Of a stretch of 64,000 nt of DNA, positions 33,799 through 44,488 are shown in pieces. Made by a program: the position numbers and the translations under genes. The notes under the pieces are model-generated. The model was not told where the DNA came from and searched no databases. It worked only from the letters and a program-made list of their open reading frames with translations. The stretch is taken from the NCBI GenBank assembly GCA_018350325.1, contig JAEVLN010000026.1, positions 838,876 through 902,875 on the forward strand, written 5' to 3'. This DNA is from Globodera rostochiensis (taxonomy: Eukaryota; Nematoda; Chromadorea; Rhabditida; Heteroderidae). Numbering within the stretch: the first letter of the stretch is position 1; each line of letters begins with the position of its first letter.

Positions 33799-35340
33799 TC
33801 ATTTGACTCCGATAAGTTTGTCCGCAGTCACTTCGGCTTTCAAAATCACCGTGTCGTTCTTCGCGTCGTACCATCCGTTGTTCGGGTCCATCAATTTCTA
33901 AACCACTCATTTTGTAAAGATCGGAGTATGGCATTTCGATAACCTTAAACGTCATAAACTTGGGGAATCCCCAATCGTTTCCCCCCCGAGTGAAAAATTT
34001 TTCCCGGCGGCGCCTATCGGCACCGCCGGGCCGCTCCTGGCGCTTAAATGGGAATGCCATCTGAGCGCCGCGCTAGATTACTCAATTCCCCCCTCCGAAA
34101 TTTTTTTCTGGCTACGCCCCTGAGAAGTTTTATGTATTTAGCCTACCATCGTCGTTCGATTTGGTCGCGGTCCGTTCCTTGTTTGGGAATTGCAGCGGGA
34201 ATAGTTCGGGCAGAACCGCGTTCGGATGAGAATGGTGCAGATACACGCTGATGACCTCGTCCTGTGTCAACACTCCGGACGGAACTGTCAAAAGCAAAGT
34301 TCAATTAATCAAATTTTGGAGTCGGAATTATTTAACTTATAAAAAGATTTGGCATTTTTAAATTCGAAATATTCCAGTCCAAAATGGATGATACCAATAA
34401 ATTCATAAAAATCGCTCTCCGAGATGAGGGGAAAACGAATTTTGAAGAGTGCCGGACCGAGCAATTCACGTTTATTCTCCGCCGAACACTCTTTCCCATT
34501 GTGACGGCATTTTCGTTTGCCCAGCGGCGTGCCTAAGTGAAGAAAATAAATTAAATAATCTTACGAAATATAATTTTTGTAATTAAAAAAAACACACTTA
34601 AAATGTAAAAAGCATTTTTTTATTTTTTAAATTAATGTTTGTTTTACGGCATTCCAAATCGCAATTTCTTCGCAGACGAACAGCTCGTCACGGCCAGGAT
34701 CTCACACAACAATTGTTGATCAATTTGCAAAAACGCTTTTGAGAGGATCAAAGCGCCCGCATTCACATCGATGTGCTCCAAACAGCGGCGAGCAAAGTCT
34801 CAAAATTTAATTAAAATTATTTTTAATATAAATACAATTACAGCTAATTGATTAAAAGTAGCCAGCCACCTGTTCTTCAAGGAAGCGAGCGCGGTCAAGC
34901 GCGAGAAAAATATTGTGCAACTCCGGTATGGGAAAGTTCAGACACGCTTTGCCCAGCTCGGCCACGTCATATTTTTTGGGTAAATTATTTTTTTTTAAAA
35001 TGAGCAATCGATTAATTCTGATTTAATTTGTGCTCATAAATTAAAATATAAAAAAGCGTAGTTTTTTTTGACCGGCGTAAAGCACAAAGATCGCATTGGC
35101 CCCGTTCAATCCACTCAAATCATCGGCGTAAATGAAGCTGAGCATCACTTTGAACACCTCCGGCTCCACGTCGGGCACCTCCACGGGCTTAACTTCTTTA
35201 ACTAAAATTATTATTTTTTAATTTAACAAAATTTCGCAGCACCGGTCCCAGCGGCGGCCTTTGCATTTGCCTCGTCAAAACGGAACATTGCCGCAAAAAC
35301 GTCAGAGGCCACCATCAGAATCGCTTTATGTGCTGGCAAA
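33799..35340 (-). pseudogene. BTB-BACK-MATH-like gene, decayed
   Basis: Exons in order on the minus strand: about 35337-35237 (LPAHKAILMVASDVFAAMFR), 35201-35073 ([20 protein letters not shown]), about 34979-34870 (KKYDVAELGKACLNFPIPEL), about 34800-34650 ([20 protein letters not shown]), about 34533-34396 (ARRWANE.. then frameshifted), about 34287-34114 ([20 protein letters not shown]), and a C-terminal exon near 34000-33799 (WGFPKFMTFKVIEMP; PNNGWYDAKNDTVILKAEV; stop). The last part resembles the MATH-like C-terminus of the family. Single-base deletions break the frame in both BACK exons (near 34690 and 34515), and the acceptor before KKYDV is AC instead of AG. A copy of the GC-rich palindrome (34005-34033) sits in the last exon region. 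Confidence 0.75.
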
Positions 35341-38108
35341 AGCTTAAATGCAATGTTTGAAAAGCAACCCATAAAATTAAAAGGCCCTAATTCTTTCTAA
35401 AACAATTCAGGGTCTACATACCATCCTTTTTTGTTTTAATTAGATATATATCAGGCGGAATGGGGCCGTCCCGTTTTCAAAAAACGGACGAATCCCTGAT
35501 AATTCAACCGCCCTAGCAAAGAAGCTGATTTCGACATGTCGCAATTTTGTACAAAAAAAGCTACAAATTTTTAGAAATAGAAATTTGATGGAACAAAAAC
35601 GGATGGCAACAAAACAATTTGTACAAACAATATACCTATTTTGTCCAGCAAGCAGAGCTTAAATGCGGAAAAACAAAAAATGAATGATTGCTTTACTTTT
35701 AGGAGGGTAGGCAGTGCCGATAGATGCCGCCGGGAAAATTTTTACAAAAATTGGCAAACGTTTTTAAGAAAATTGAAGAAAAACATAAAAAGTGATAAAT
35801 TTTTCAAATCTTTTTTTGCGCTTAATTTAAAAATATGAAAAATGTCGGGTCGGGTTTCGGGTAACCCGCGGCAACCCCCTGGTGAGTAGAGGAAAACGTT
35901 AAATAAGAGCTTGAAAAAAGAATTGTCACTTGATGATGCCATATTTAGTTTTTTTTTGAAAAATTATAAATATTTTTTTTTTCAACTTTGCAAGCTAACT
36001 TTAAAATTTAGTTTCTAATTTAAAAAAATTTAACTATCCGTTATAAAATGCACTTATACATAAGATGGGATTACGTATCTTATAAATATTTGAATGGACG
36101 TTACGTTGGGTAAATGTTCAGTCAAAAACGGGGGATGGACTGACATTCATTCATCTTTGGCAATTAATCTTTTTTATTAAATTTGAAATATTTTTTGCTT
36201 CAAGCAAAATGTTGACCAATCGGGGTTTTTTTCAATTTGTTAAAATTTCTGTCATGAATTAGCAAGTCTTGGGTTGAGCTTTGTCATCCATAGCGTCTCA
36301 ATTCTAGAGGCAATCAGTGCTGCTCGATCCGGATCCCGAGTAGGGAAAAATCCCGAGTTTTCTGGTCTCGATTAGTGTTGTCGGTTCCGAACCGAACCGT
36401 AGAACCGGGATTTTTCGGTATGGTTCTCGGTTCGGATAATAGGAATAATCCCCAGGAACCGACAATTTAATCAAAAATGACCGTAGCGTTTTAGGGCGAC
36501 GCGGTCGAGACGACGATTGGACATTTATTGGTGGTGCAATGTAGGTAGGAAAATTTATAAAAAAATAAACAATAAAAATCGGCAAAAAAAGTTTTAAAAT
36601 AAGTAATAGTAGGTACGAAATAAGTACAAAAAATTCAAAAATAGGTACTAAAAAGGGTAATACTGTGCTTTGTGTGCCGCTCCCCCTTTTTTGAAAAAAA
36701 TATGATTTTTTTAAAGTCATATAAAATAACCGGGGCTTTTCAGGGTCGCTGATCAGTGAAATTTGGGGTGCATTTTTCGGGGTTATTGCAATTTTTTAAG
36801 AGTTAGAAGAAGGTCGAAATAGGTAATTATAAAGTCCACTCTTGAAACTCCAAATCAAGTTAAAATGTCTTTTTCGTGCTTAACTCAACGTTCCAACTTC
36901 GCAGAAGAAGGGTCATTATTAGAGGGTGCGGCGTCCTCGGCGAAATTGACGAAATTATCTGGCAACTTATAAACAATCAATAAATCTTGCGTTGATGCTG
37001 AGGTCTGACGGAGAAGACAGGCAGAGAAAGAGAACAGACGCATTTTATTATGCAGACAATTTTGCAAAAAGCAAGCCTCACAAAATTTGTCACACAGTGA
37101 TTTGTAGGGCTGCGATTTATGATTTAACTTACTATTGGGTTTTATTTCTGAAAAACATGTTTACATATAGTCAAGTCACTCCCGGCGCCGACTTTGCAAT
37201 TTTTAATTGCCTAAAAATCTCTTCCCTAATCATCAGTTCTTTCTATGAGCATTCCTTTTGCAATTTTTGCAGGGCTGCCATTCGTCCTTGGATGCCAAAA
37301 AGTCACTGCCCAAAGGATCACTGCCCAATCGATCGGTCACCTATCAAAGCGCCCTCTCAAAACGATCATTTTTACGTTATTTTGGAGCAATTTTCTTAAC
37401 AAACCTTTTTGAAACCGCAGTCTTACAAATTAGGTAGTTGTAAAAAATATATTGCTCTCTGCCAAAAGGAATAAGTGAATGTTCTTGTTTTGCGCTTTAC
37501 TGCAAACCTAAGAACGGCAAAAATAGTAAGGAGAGAAAATGGTTACCAATTTGTGGTTAGGTAGTCATTTTTTATTTAACATAACAATATCTCGACAAGT
37601 CTTAATCAGTCGTTTGCTCCCACGCAGACCCGCGAGGGATTTGTATTCTCGATTTTGTAGCCATATGTTGATCAGACGCAAGGCAATATTGCGGCGTATC
37701 ACGAGGGTCGGAATGTAAGCAAAAATTATGGTGACAAAATTGTCTCCAAAAATCAAGCTCACAAGCAGTTTTGTAAACACGCTAATATTTGATTTTTTTT
37801 AATTTGAAATTTTGCAGGGGTTTTGGCTCGCTAGAAATGTTTCGGCCTATTTAAAGCAATTTTTACACATTCGCTTTTTGAGAAAATTTACAGAATTATT
37901 CTTGACAAATCGTACAATCAATATCTGTTTGAGCGTGGCTAAGGACGATTAGAACTGTTATCGATTTTTGTGTCTCACCGATCACCGCCAAATTGAAAGT
38001 TTTGCTCCCTCTCCCCGCTTTGCTACAATCATTTGAACAGACTTTTCTTCTTCTTCGCCTTACTTTTATTTATTTTTTGTTCATTTTAGTTTATTTGTGT
38101 TATGAATA
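35341..38108. other. Repeat-rich intergenic DNA
   Basis: No gene is recognised. It includes a copy of the GC-rich palindrome at 35704-35740. A CGGTTCCGAACCGAACC/GGTTCTCGGTTCGG inverted-repeat region lies at about 36370-36480, and TTCGTCCTTGGATGCC at 37288 is shared with 39376. Open frames (for example 36304-36720 minus) have no family resemblance. Confidence 0.4.
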
Positions 38109-38678
38109 GAGAGCGGATTTATATTGACTAAAAACGCGAAATATTGACTTAAAATATTGACCAAAAAAGCCCAAAAAGTGCCAAAATATTGATTAAAAAA
38201 TGTGTAAAAACTGACCAAATCCAGTCAAATTTTGCGTAAAAACCTTCAAATTTCGTCAATCTTTATTAATTTTTCTCTTAGAATTGTAAATGTATTATTT
38301 TTAAAATTTTTGAAAATTTTATAAAAAATATTAAATAAAAAAATTTTAAGAAAAATGTCAATCTTTGGGGGTGGATTTTTGGTCAGAGAAAAAAGTCATT
38401 TTTTAGGGCTGAATTTTTGGTTTGAAAAATTTTTTGATTTTTGAGGGTACATTTTTCGTTTTTATTGCATTTTTCTCAAGAAAAATGCCTAAAATATTGA
38501 TTTATTATGAAAAAATGGCGAAATATTGATTTATTCACAAAAAAGCCAAAATATTGATTTATATTGACTAAAAAGTCGCTCTAATTGTAAAATTTTTCAA
38601 AATGAATGCTATTTCCGGGCTTCTCTTATGATTCCCTATTCTACAAAAAAACATTTAAAAAAATAAAAATCCGCTCTC
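38109..38678. mobile_element. 570-bp MITE with TA target duplication
   Basis: The ends GAGAGCGGATTT and AAATCCGCTCTC form inverted repeats, each flanked by TA. A TA duplication is typical of Tc1/mariner-type insertions. The interior is A/T-rich with repeats of AAATATTGACT and has no coding frame. Confidence 0.6.
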
Positions 38679-38775
38679 TAGTTATGAATGAATGAGTATG
38701 GCAACAAATGTTAAGCATTTTCTCTGTTTAGCCCATTGAACTCATAAAAATCAAATAATTTGGCAACAAAAACAA

Positions 38776-40508
38776 ATGTCTGACAATCCGAAGAACGTGG
38801 AGAAACGGCTGCAAGAAATGTGAGTTTTTGCCTTATTTCTACGGCCTCATGGGAATCCCTCCGCCCTCACCGAATCAGTCTTTTTTTAACAGCTACAATT
38901 TGAAGGTTCTCACGTTTTTTCTGCCGCCATAACAAAATTTTTTTTGCAGTTTTTGACTAATTTTAACAAAATCTAAATTACCCTTTATTTTCCATTCATT
39001 TATTTAAACCGAATTTTAGTTTCATTTGTGACGACGTTTTGTTTGAAGTCTTCAAATTCTGTGGCCCTTTTTTGCTCGGATTGAAAGTTGCATTGATCGG
39101 CGATCGTTTTGACTTTTTGGTGGACGCGCATTTCAAATCAAAGGAATGGTCGTTGGGTTATTTAAGCATTCGTTGCGCAGCTGACGAAAATGGCGTTGAA
39201 ATTCTCAAACTCTTTGCTGATCGCAATTGTCGGCTGCCAATCCCGCAAAATCCGCTGCCAGACAAAGTGATCGGATTCGAACGCCTTGGTATAAGGTCAT
39301 TGTGTTTTAGATTTTGAGCTTTAATTGAAAATAATTTTACCTTTTGCGTTCAATTGTCTTAATCAGGGTTCAGATTCGTCCTTGGATGCCAAGGACAGTC
39401 CTATTTTTGAAAAAGTCGCATTTCTAACAAAAATTTAAAGCCTCTCGGCGCCGTCGGATAACCAACAACGAAATCCAAGGCTAAATACGGCTCTGATCTA
39501 GGGGAAACACAAAATTTGACCCCCAAAATTGGGTTTGGAGAAAATTTTTGAGCGTCCTTGGATTTCGCTAAATTTTTCTGTTATGTCTTTGAAAATCAAC
39601 ATGTCTGTCCTTGGAAATTGCCTTTACCCGATCCGAGCCCTGGTCTTAATATTTCTGACGATTTGGTGATTTTATAGTTACATCGACCAAAGTGTCATCG
39701 AATTTCTTCAAAGAATTCGCCGACTTTTCGACGACTCTAAAGGGGCCATTGTTTGCATTTTCACGGCCGACTACCAAACCCGCACTTGGGAAATCATTTG
39801 GCACCGGATTTGGCCGTTCTTCAAAGACAACATTTGCTGTTTTGCATTGCTTTCCCCCAATCTCGTCTATTTGCGCCGTTTCTCTCCGACCATTCTCCGC
39901 GATTGCGCAAAACTCCGATTGATCCAATCCCGTTGTGTTTTCCCCAAATTCCCGGCCGATGACAGTGCCGGCGCTTCTTCTGCTCAAGCGTTGGCCAAAT
40001 GGTTGCACACACCCCGCGGGGATGGACTTCCAAAGGTGATGAAATGCGGCGAATTCTGTTCGACGGGAATGGCTGGACTCCAAATGGTATTTTGATGATG
40101 AATTTCTACTTAAATTAATTTTATGTTTTAGGAATTTGTCAATTCAGTCGTTTCTGTCAATTTCATCATCATTGTGGTGGACGAACGTTTTGGCTTTGTT
40201 CCATTCGAACTGAAGAACAATTTGACGGGGGAACGATTGGTGTCGCGACGCTTTAAGGAAGACAAATGGCTGTTTGTTCGTTGTCCAATTGAGCGCGACG
40301 AAGCGAAATGGGCCGAGTTGGAAAATGAGGCAATTGAATGGAATTGGAATCGTTGGAATAGCGTCGATATTTGCTTCAACGACAGTGGCATCGACGATGG
40401 GTAAGGGCAAAATGGGATGAGAAGCTTTTTCTCGCCACTCCAAATTTTTGTTTTTTCATTTTCAGACTGCTTGACGAAAACGAAGGTCCGAGTGAGCCCA
40501 AAAAGTGA
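38776..40508 (+). CDS. F-box-like cyst-nematode family protein, 346 residues
   Basis: Five exons close in frame: 38776-38819 ([14 protein letters not shown]), 39020-39295 ([20 protein letters not shown], then [20 protein letters not shown]), 39678-40086 ([20 protein letters not shown] to [11 protein letters not shown]), 40132-40400 ([20 protein letters not shown] to FNDSGIDDG) and 40466-40508 ([16 protein letters not shown]). The total is 1041 nt. The region after exon 1 has the [10 protein letters not shown] pattern of an F-box, which would bind SKP1 in an SCF ubiquitin ligase. The remainder is a lineage-specific C-terminal domain. It has no signal peptide, so it is likely intracellular. The donor of exon 2 is AG|GTCATT, chosen because it gives GISYIDQ, the family sequence. 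Part of the gene is duplicated in inverse at 18620-19515. Confidence 0.8.
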
Positions 40509-40813
40509 AAAAACTGAGGGCGACGAAATTTGGAAAGTTCAAACCGATAAAATGGACTAAATCATTGAAAATTGTAAATCACAATCCCGATTTCACCAAA
40601 AAGTTATGGCAGGAAATTGATGTGAGAATTTCAAATATGCCTGATCTGATCTGATTTTTGTTGTCATTTTGCAAAATCTGCTTATAAAGAAACCGAAATT
40701 CCGGGTAGTCTTGTTCGATTTTCTTTACCCGTCCACCTCTTTATTATAATTTCTCAAGGAAGTGTCGAGGTCGTGTCGTGCTGAAATGTTGGCATTTAAG
40801 TAGCACCGGTTTA

Positions 40814-41176
40814 TTAAGTCAATAAAAACAAAACCACAGAATAAGCAAAGTATTTTTTGTCCTGAATCCAATCGCAAAGAGGGGAGCTGACAACTGACTC
40901 AGTAAGCCTAAATTGAATGAACATCAAATTGTTGTTGTTTAACGCTTTCCCAAATGAATTAACACTAATGATCGACTTTTTGGGGGCACAGTCCAGCAGT
41001 TTGTTTCGCATGTTGTCGATTAATATCCAAAGCATTGGCCCGGCTCTGATCCGAGGCAATTCGATGTCAAATTGAACGCCCTCCAAAGCGGAAATGCCTG
41101 TTATGAACTTTAATTTGTCATTTGGGTATGCCGGACGGACTAATGGTGTGGTGACTTGCCGTTTCCGTTGGTCCAT
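40814..41176 (-). CDS. Hypothetical 120-residue open frame
   Basis: An ATG-to-stop frame starting MDQRKRQVTTPLVRPAYPND, with a mixed, protein-like composition (FDIELPRIRAGPMLWILIDN; NNNNLMFIQFRL). It lies downstream of and convergent to the F-box-like gene. It may be one exon of a larger gene or a relic of the same wide F-box-related family. No motif is certain and no splice partners were established. Confidence 0.35.
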   Translation of the reverse strand: MDQRKRQVTTPLVRPAYPNDKLKFITGISALEGVQFDIELPRIRAGPMLWILIDNMRNKLLDCAPKKSIISVNSFGKALNNNNLMFIQFRLTESVVSSPLCDWIQDKKYFAYSVVLFLLT

Positions 41177-44100
41177 TCATCCAACAAACATTCACCTTTC
41201 TGATCTACTCCCTCATTGTTTTGCTTTGTGTCCATTCCGGCATCGGATAAAGCAACTCACTTCGGTAGCGATCCTGACAGTAATTAGCATTTAGTTCCGT
41301 TACCAATTAAAGCCATTGAATCATTTGAATAAGGGTTATTTAATTGCTGCTTTTGAATCAGCAAAATTTGATTCTAATTTCAAAAATTATTTGTGCGACA
41401 GCTGGAGCGCGACTGGAAAGTACAACATGCGCCGCAGAACGGTCAGTGAAGCTGTCAATGTTGGAGTTATAGTCGCGGCAGATGGGGCGATCGTGGAGGA
41501 CGCGGTGGTAGCTTTGGGCGTGGGAACGATGGCGGCGGTCGTGTGATATATGGCCAAAACGCATGGATCTTCGCCAACAGGCGGGCCCATCGCATTACGG
41601 ACACTTGACACACGATAAGGTAGACGATATGACATGCGGACTTTCTCGAAGGCCAAGAGGAATGCTGGATCCGCATTCTAATTGAGTTATAAGCTTCAAA
41701 ACCTGGATGAAAAGCGCATCAGCGACCAGCCAAACCCCCCCCCCCCCCCCGCCTAAAAAAGTATTAGAGAAAATCGCTCGCAAAAAAACACATAAAATTT
41801 TTCTTATATTGTTTCCGTTTTATAAAAATCCGGGCCCCCCATTCCCCATTCAACGCCGTACATTTACAATGCTTCTTCATATTCCTGACCTTTGACAACC
41901 CCCAATCACTGGGCAATAAGGTAAGAAAATTTTAGAAAGGATTTAAAAATTTAATATTTTTAGGTTCAATATGTTGCTAGCCAAAAGATTGGAGGCACAA
42001 TGACCTGGGCCATTGATCAGGACGACGATAAATTATCTTTATTGAATGCCGTTTCAAAATGAATTGTGAAAAAAGGAAATTGCAAGTTGGTATTCTTGTG
42101 TAACCTTCGATAAATCTTTGCTTTTTTGAAAAAATCCAGATCCGGACCTGGATCAAGATGGGCGACGACCTGGATTTTTTCTGGATCTTCATTTCACCGA
42201 TTTTTGTACAGATAACCAGATCCAGGCTAAATTCTACAGTGGATCAAAATGAGAAAAAAGCATCGTCTACCCGGCCCCGAGAAGCCAAAATAGGCCTAGA
42301 AACGGCCGCGGAACATTATTTTTAACGTTTTGTTAGTATTTTGTCCATATTTAGCTTGAACAACGAAGTATGTTGGTCCATTACAATTATTTTGCTAAGA
42401 ATAATGTCAGTTTATTCAAAATTAGCATTGTCATTTTGCCAAATCTTTTATATTAAAAGACTCGAGCCCACAAATACATAATCAAGGAGATTAAGGAACA
42501 AATGAAGTACACAAAACTCGAGCTCGAAAATGTAATTTTCTAACAAAAAATTCTATTGACGAAATTCGTAATTTTGAAAGCCAATATAGGTGATTTTTAG
42601 GGCCACTAATTATATGGAAATCCATATTTTTTTGCGCACTCGGAACAACGTATAAATACCATAAATGATGTTTTTAGCTTTGTTTGGAGCTTCTAGAGCC
42701 CATTTTATAATCCATTTTTCCATATTTCGCGATTTTTATCCATATTCCATATTTTTATCAATTTTGCCATTTTTCAAAAATGCAATAAAAATACACCCCC
42801 AAGGATCGAGTTTTTGAAAATTTCAAAAAATGCACCCATAAAAATTGACTTTTTCCAGTCAAAAGACACTTCAGTGCTGGGTCTGTAACTCTTCAGGGAA
42901 TGGTTGCCCAAAATTTTTTTTCGGATTCATACATTGCAGCCGAGAGGAGTCGATTGGTATAAAAAGATCACTAACAATTAGCGTAATCCCCCCAAATCCG
43001 GGATGCATTTGGTCATCGTTTTCGTCGGCTATAAGAAAAAGAAATTGCTCATTTTTCGAATCTTTTTATCATAAATTTGAATGTTTTATTTGCTCTCAGC
43101 AAAATGTTTACAGAGAGAATTGTGAGAAAGGAATTCAAAAGTTACGGTTAAGTAAATCGAATTGATAAATAATTATTTTTGAGTGAATTTACCTAATGCA
43201 TTTTTATGAAAATATGTCCTTAATTCTATAATTATTCGTAATCAGAGGCCACCCACGATCAGGGTCGCAACAGCACCATATTATATGACATTTGCCATAT
43301 TTTGGGGGTCCGCGCCATATGTTTTTAGACTGAATGTTGGGGATTTCCCTATAAATTTGATTTTCTTAAACAAATGTTGACCCAAAAACGGGTGATGGGA
43401 CATTCATTCACTGTAATAAAACCACCACCCCCCCCCCCCCTTACCTAAAATGATCCTTCACGCTTAGAATATGGGCTGTCTGACATGTCGCCGAGTAGGC
43501 CTAGGAACCGGATTTATATTTACTAAAAAATGTGAAATAGGGGCATTAACTTAGGGACTAAACACCCCCCCCACCCTCCAAAATAGGGACTAAAGATGCA
43601 AAATTTATTTATGTATTTTTATTCGGCATCAAAGGAAATGCATAAAGTTGCAAATCACTGACATGATGGGCACTGGGGGGCGGATTACATATGAGGCGTC
43701 AAGACAGTTGGATCAATCATTTTTGTTAAGCCAAGGAGAGTTTGGGTCGGGGCAGCTTTTAAGAAAAAGAGAGAGTTTGATTTTGAAAGTTTGGGGGTTT
43801 GTTACAGTTACCAGCTCACGGGGGATACAGTTCCATCTATCAATACAGCGATTAACGAAGAGATTGGAGGTGATGGGGGACTTTTTATTTTTGTAAATTT
43901 GGAATGGGTGTTTACGACTAGGACGTTCAGAGAATTTGAGAATATCTTTGGGATTGATGTGTGTGTGATTGTGACATATTTTGTGAACTAACCATAAATC
44001 GTTGCTGAGGCGACGGATTTTTGTCGGTGATCAGCGATGCCGATAGGCGTCGCCGTGAAGAAAAAATGAAAACTCTTACAAAAACTTGTCCAATCACAAA

Positions 44101-44202
44101 GCTTTAACTTAATGTTAGCCTTAACTCTTCGAGCTCTTTCGAGTGGCTTTAAGTATTTCTGAATCGGTTAAGGTTGAAGCAAGTTATTGTCTGATCTTGA
44201 TC
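41177..44202. other. Intergenic DNA, no recognised gene
   Basis: Contains a GC-richer patch at 41400-41660 with several overlapping open frames, poly-C runs at 41739 and 43430, and an ATCCAGATCC-type inverted repeat near 42140-42185. None gives a supportable gene. Confidence 0.4.
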
Positions 44203-44265
44203 GTTGATGAGTTGGGTGTTGACGAGTTGGGTGTTGATGAGTTGGGTATTGATGAGATGGGTTGA
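44203..44265. repeat. 15-bp minisatellite, four copies
   Basis: The unit TTGATGAGTTGGGTG is repeated about four times, with small changes (TTGACGAGTTGGGTG; TTGATGAGATGGG). It lies 220 bp downstream of the SPRYSEC stop codon. Confidence 0.8.
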
Positions 44266-44488
44266 CCCCGATTTGAGTGTCCTTATTTGAAATTAATGTT
44301 CTGCTTTCGGATTAATCCCTCCCTGTCTAAAGAAGTAGTTGACCGTTGTTGAATTTGAATACACCAAAAAGTGAATTTTATAGTAAAACCCGAAAAGTTA
44401 AATGAAAAATTCAGAAACAAATGAATTGAACGAAAAAAAATGATAACCGATCTAAACCCTATACAACAAAACCATAAATACTCGTTTT

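Noticed and set aside
41387..41676. Pro/Ser-rich minus frames near 41.4-41.7 kb
   Set aside because: Low-complexity frames over a GC-rich patch; several overlapping frames are equally open.
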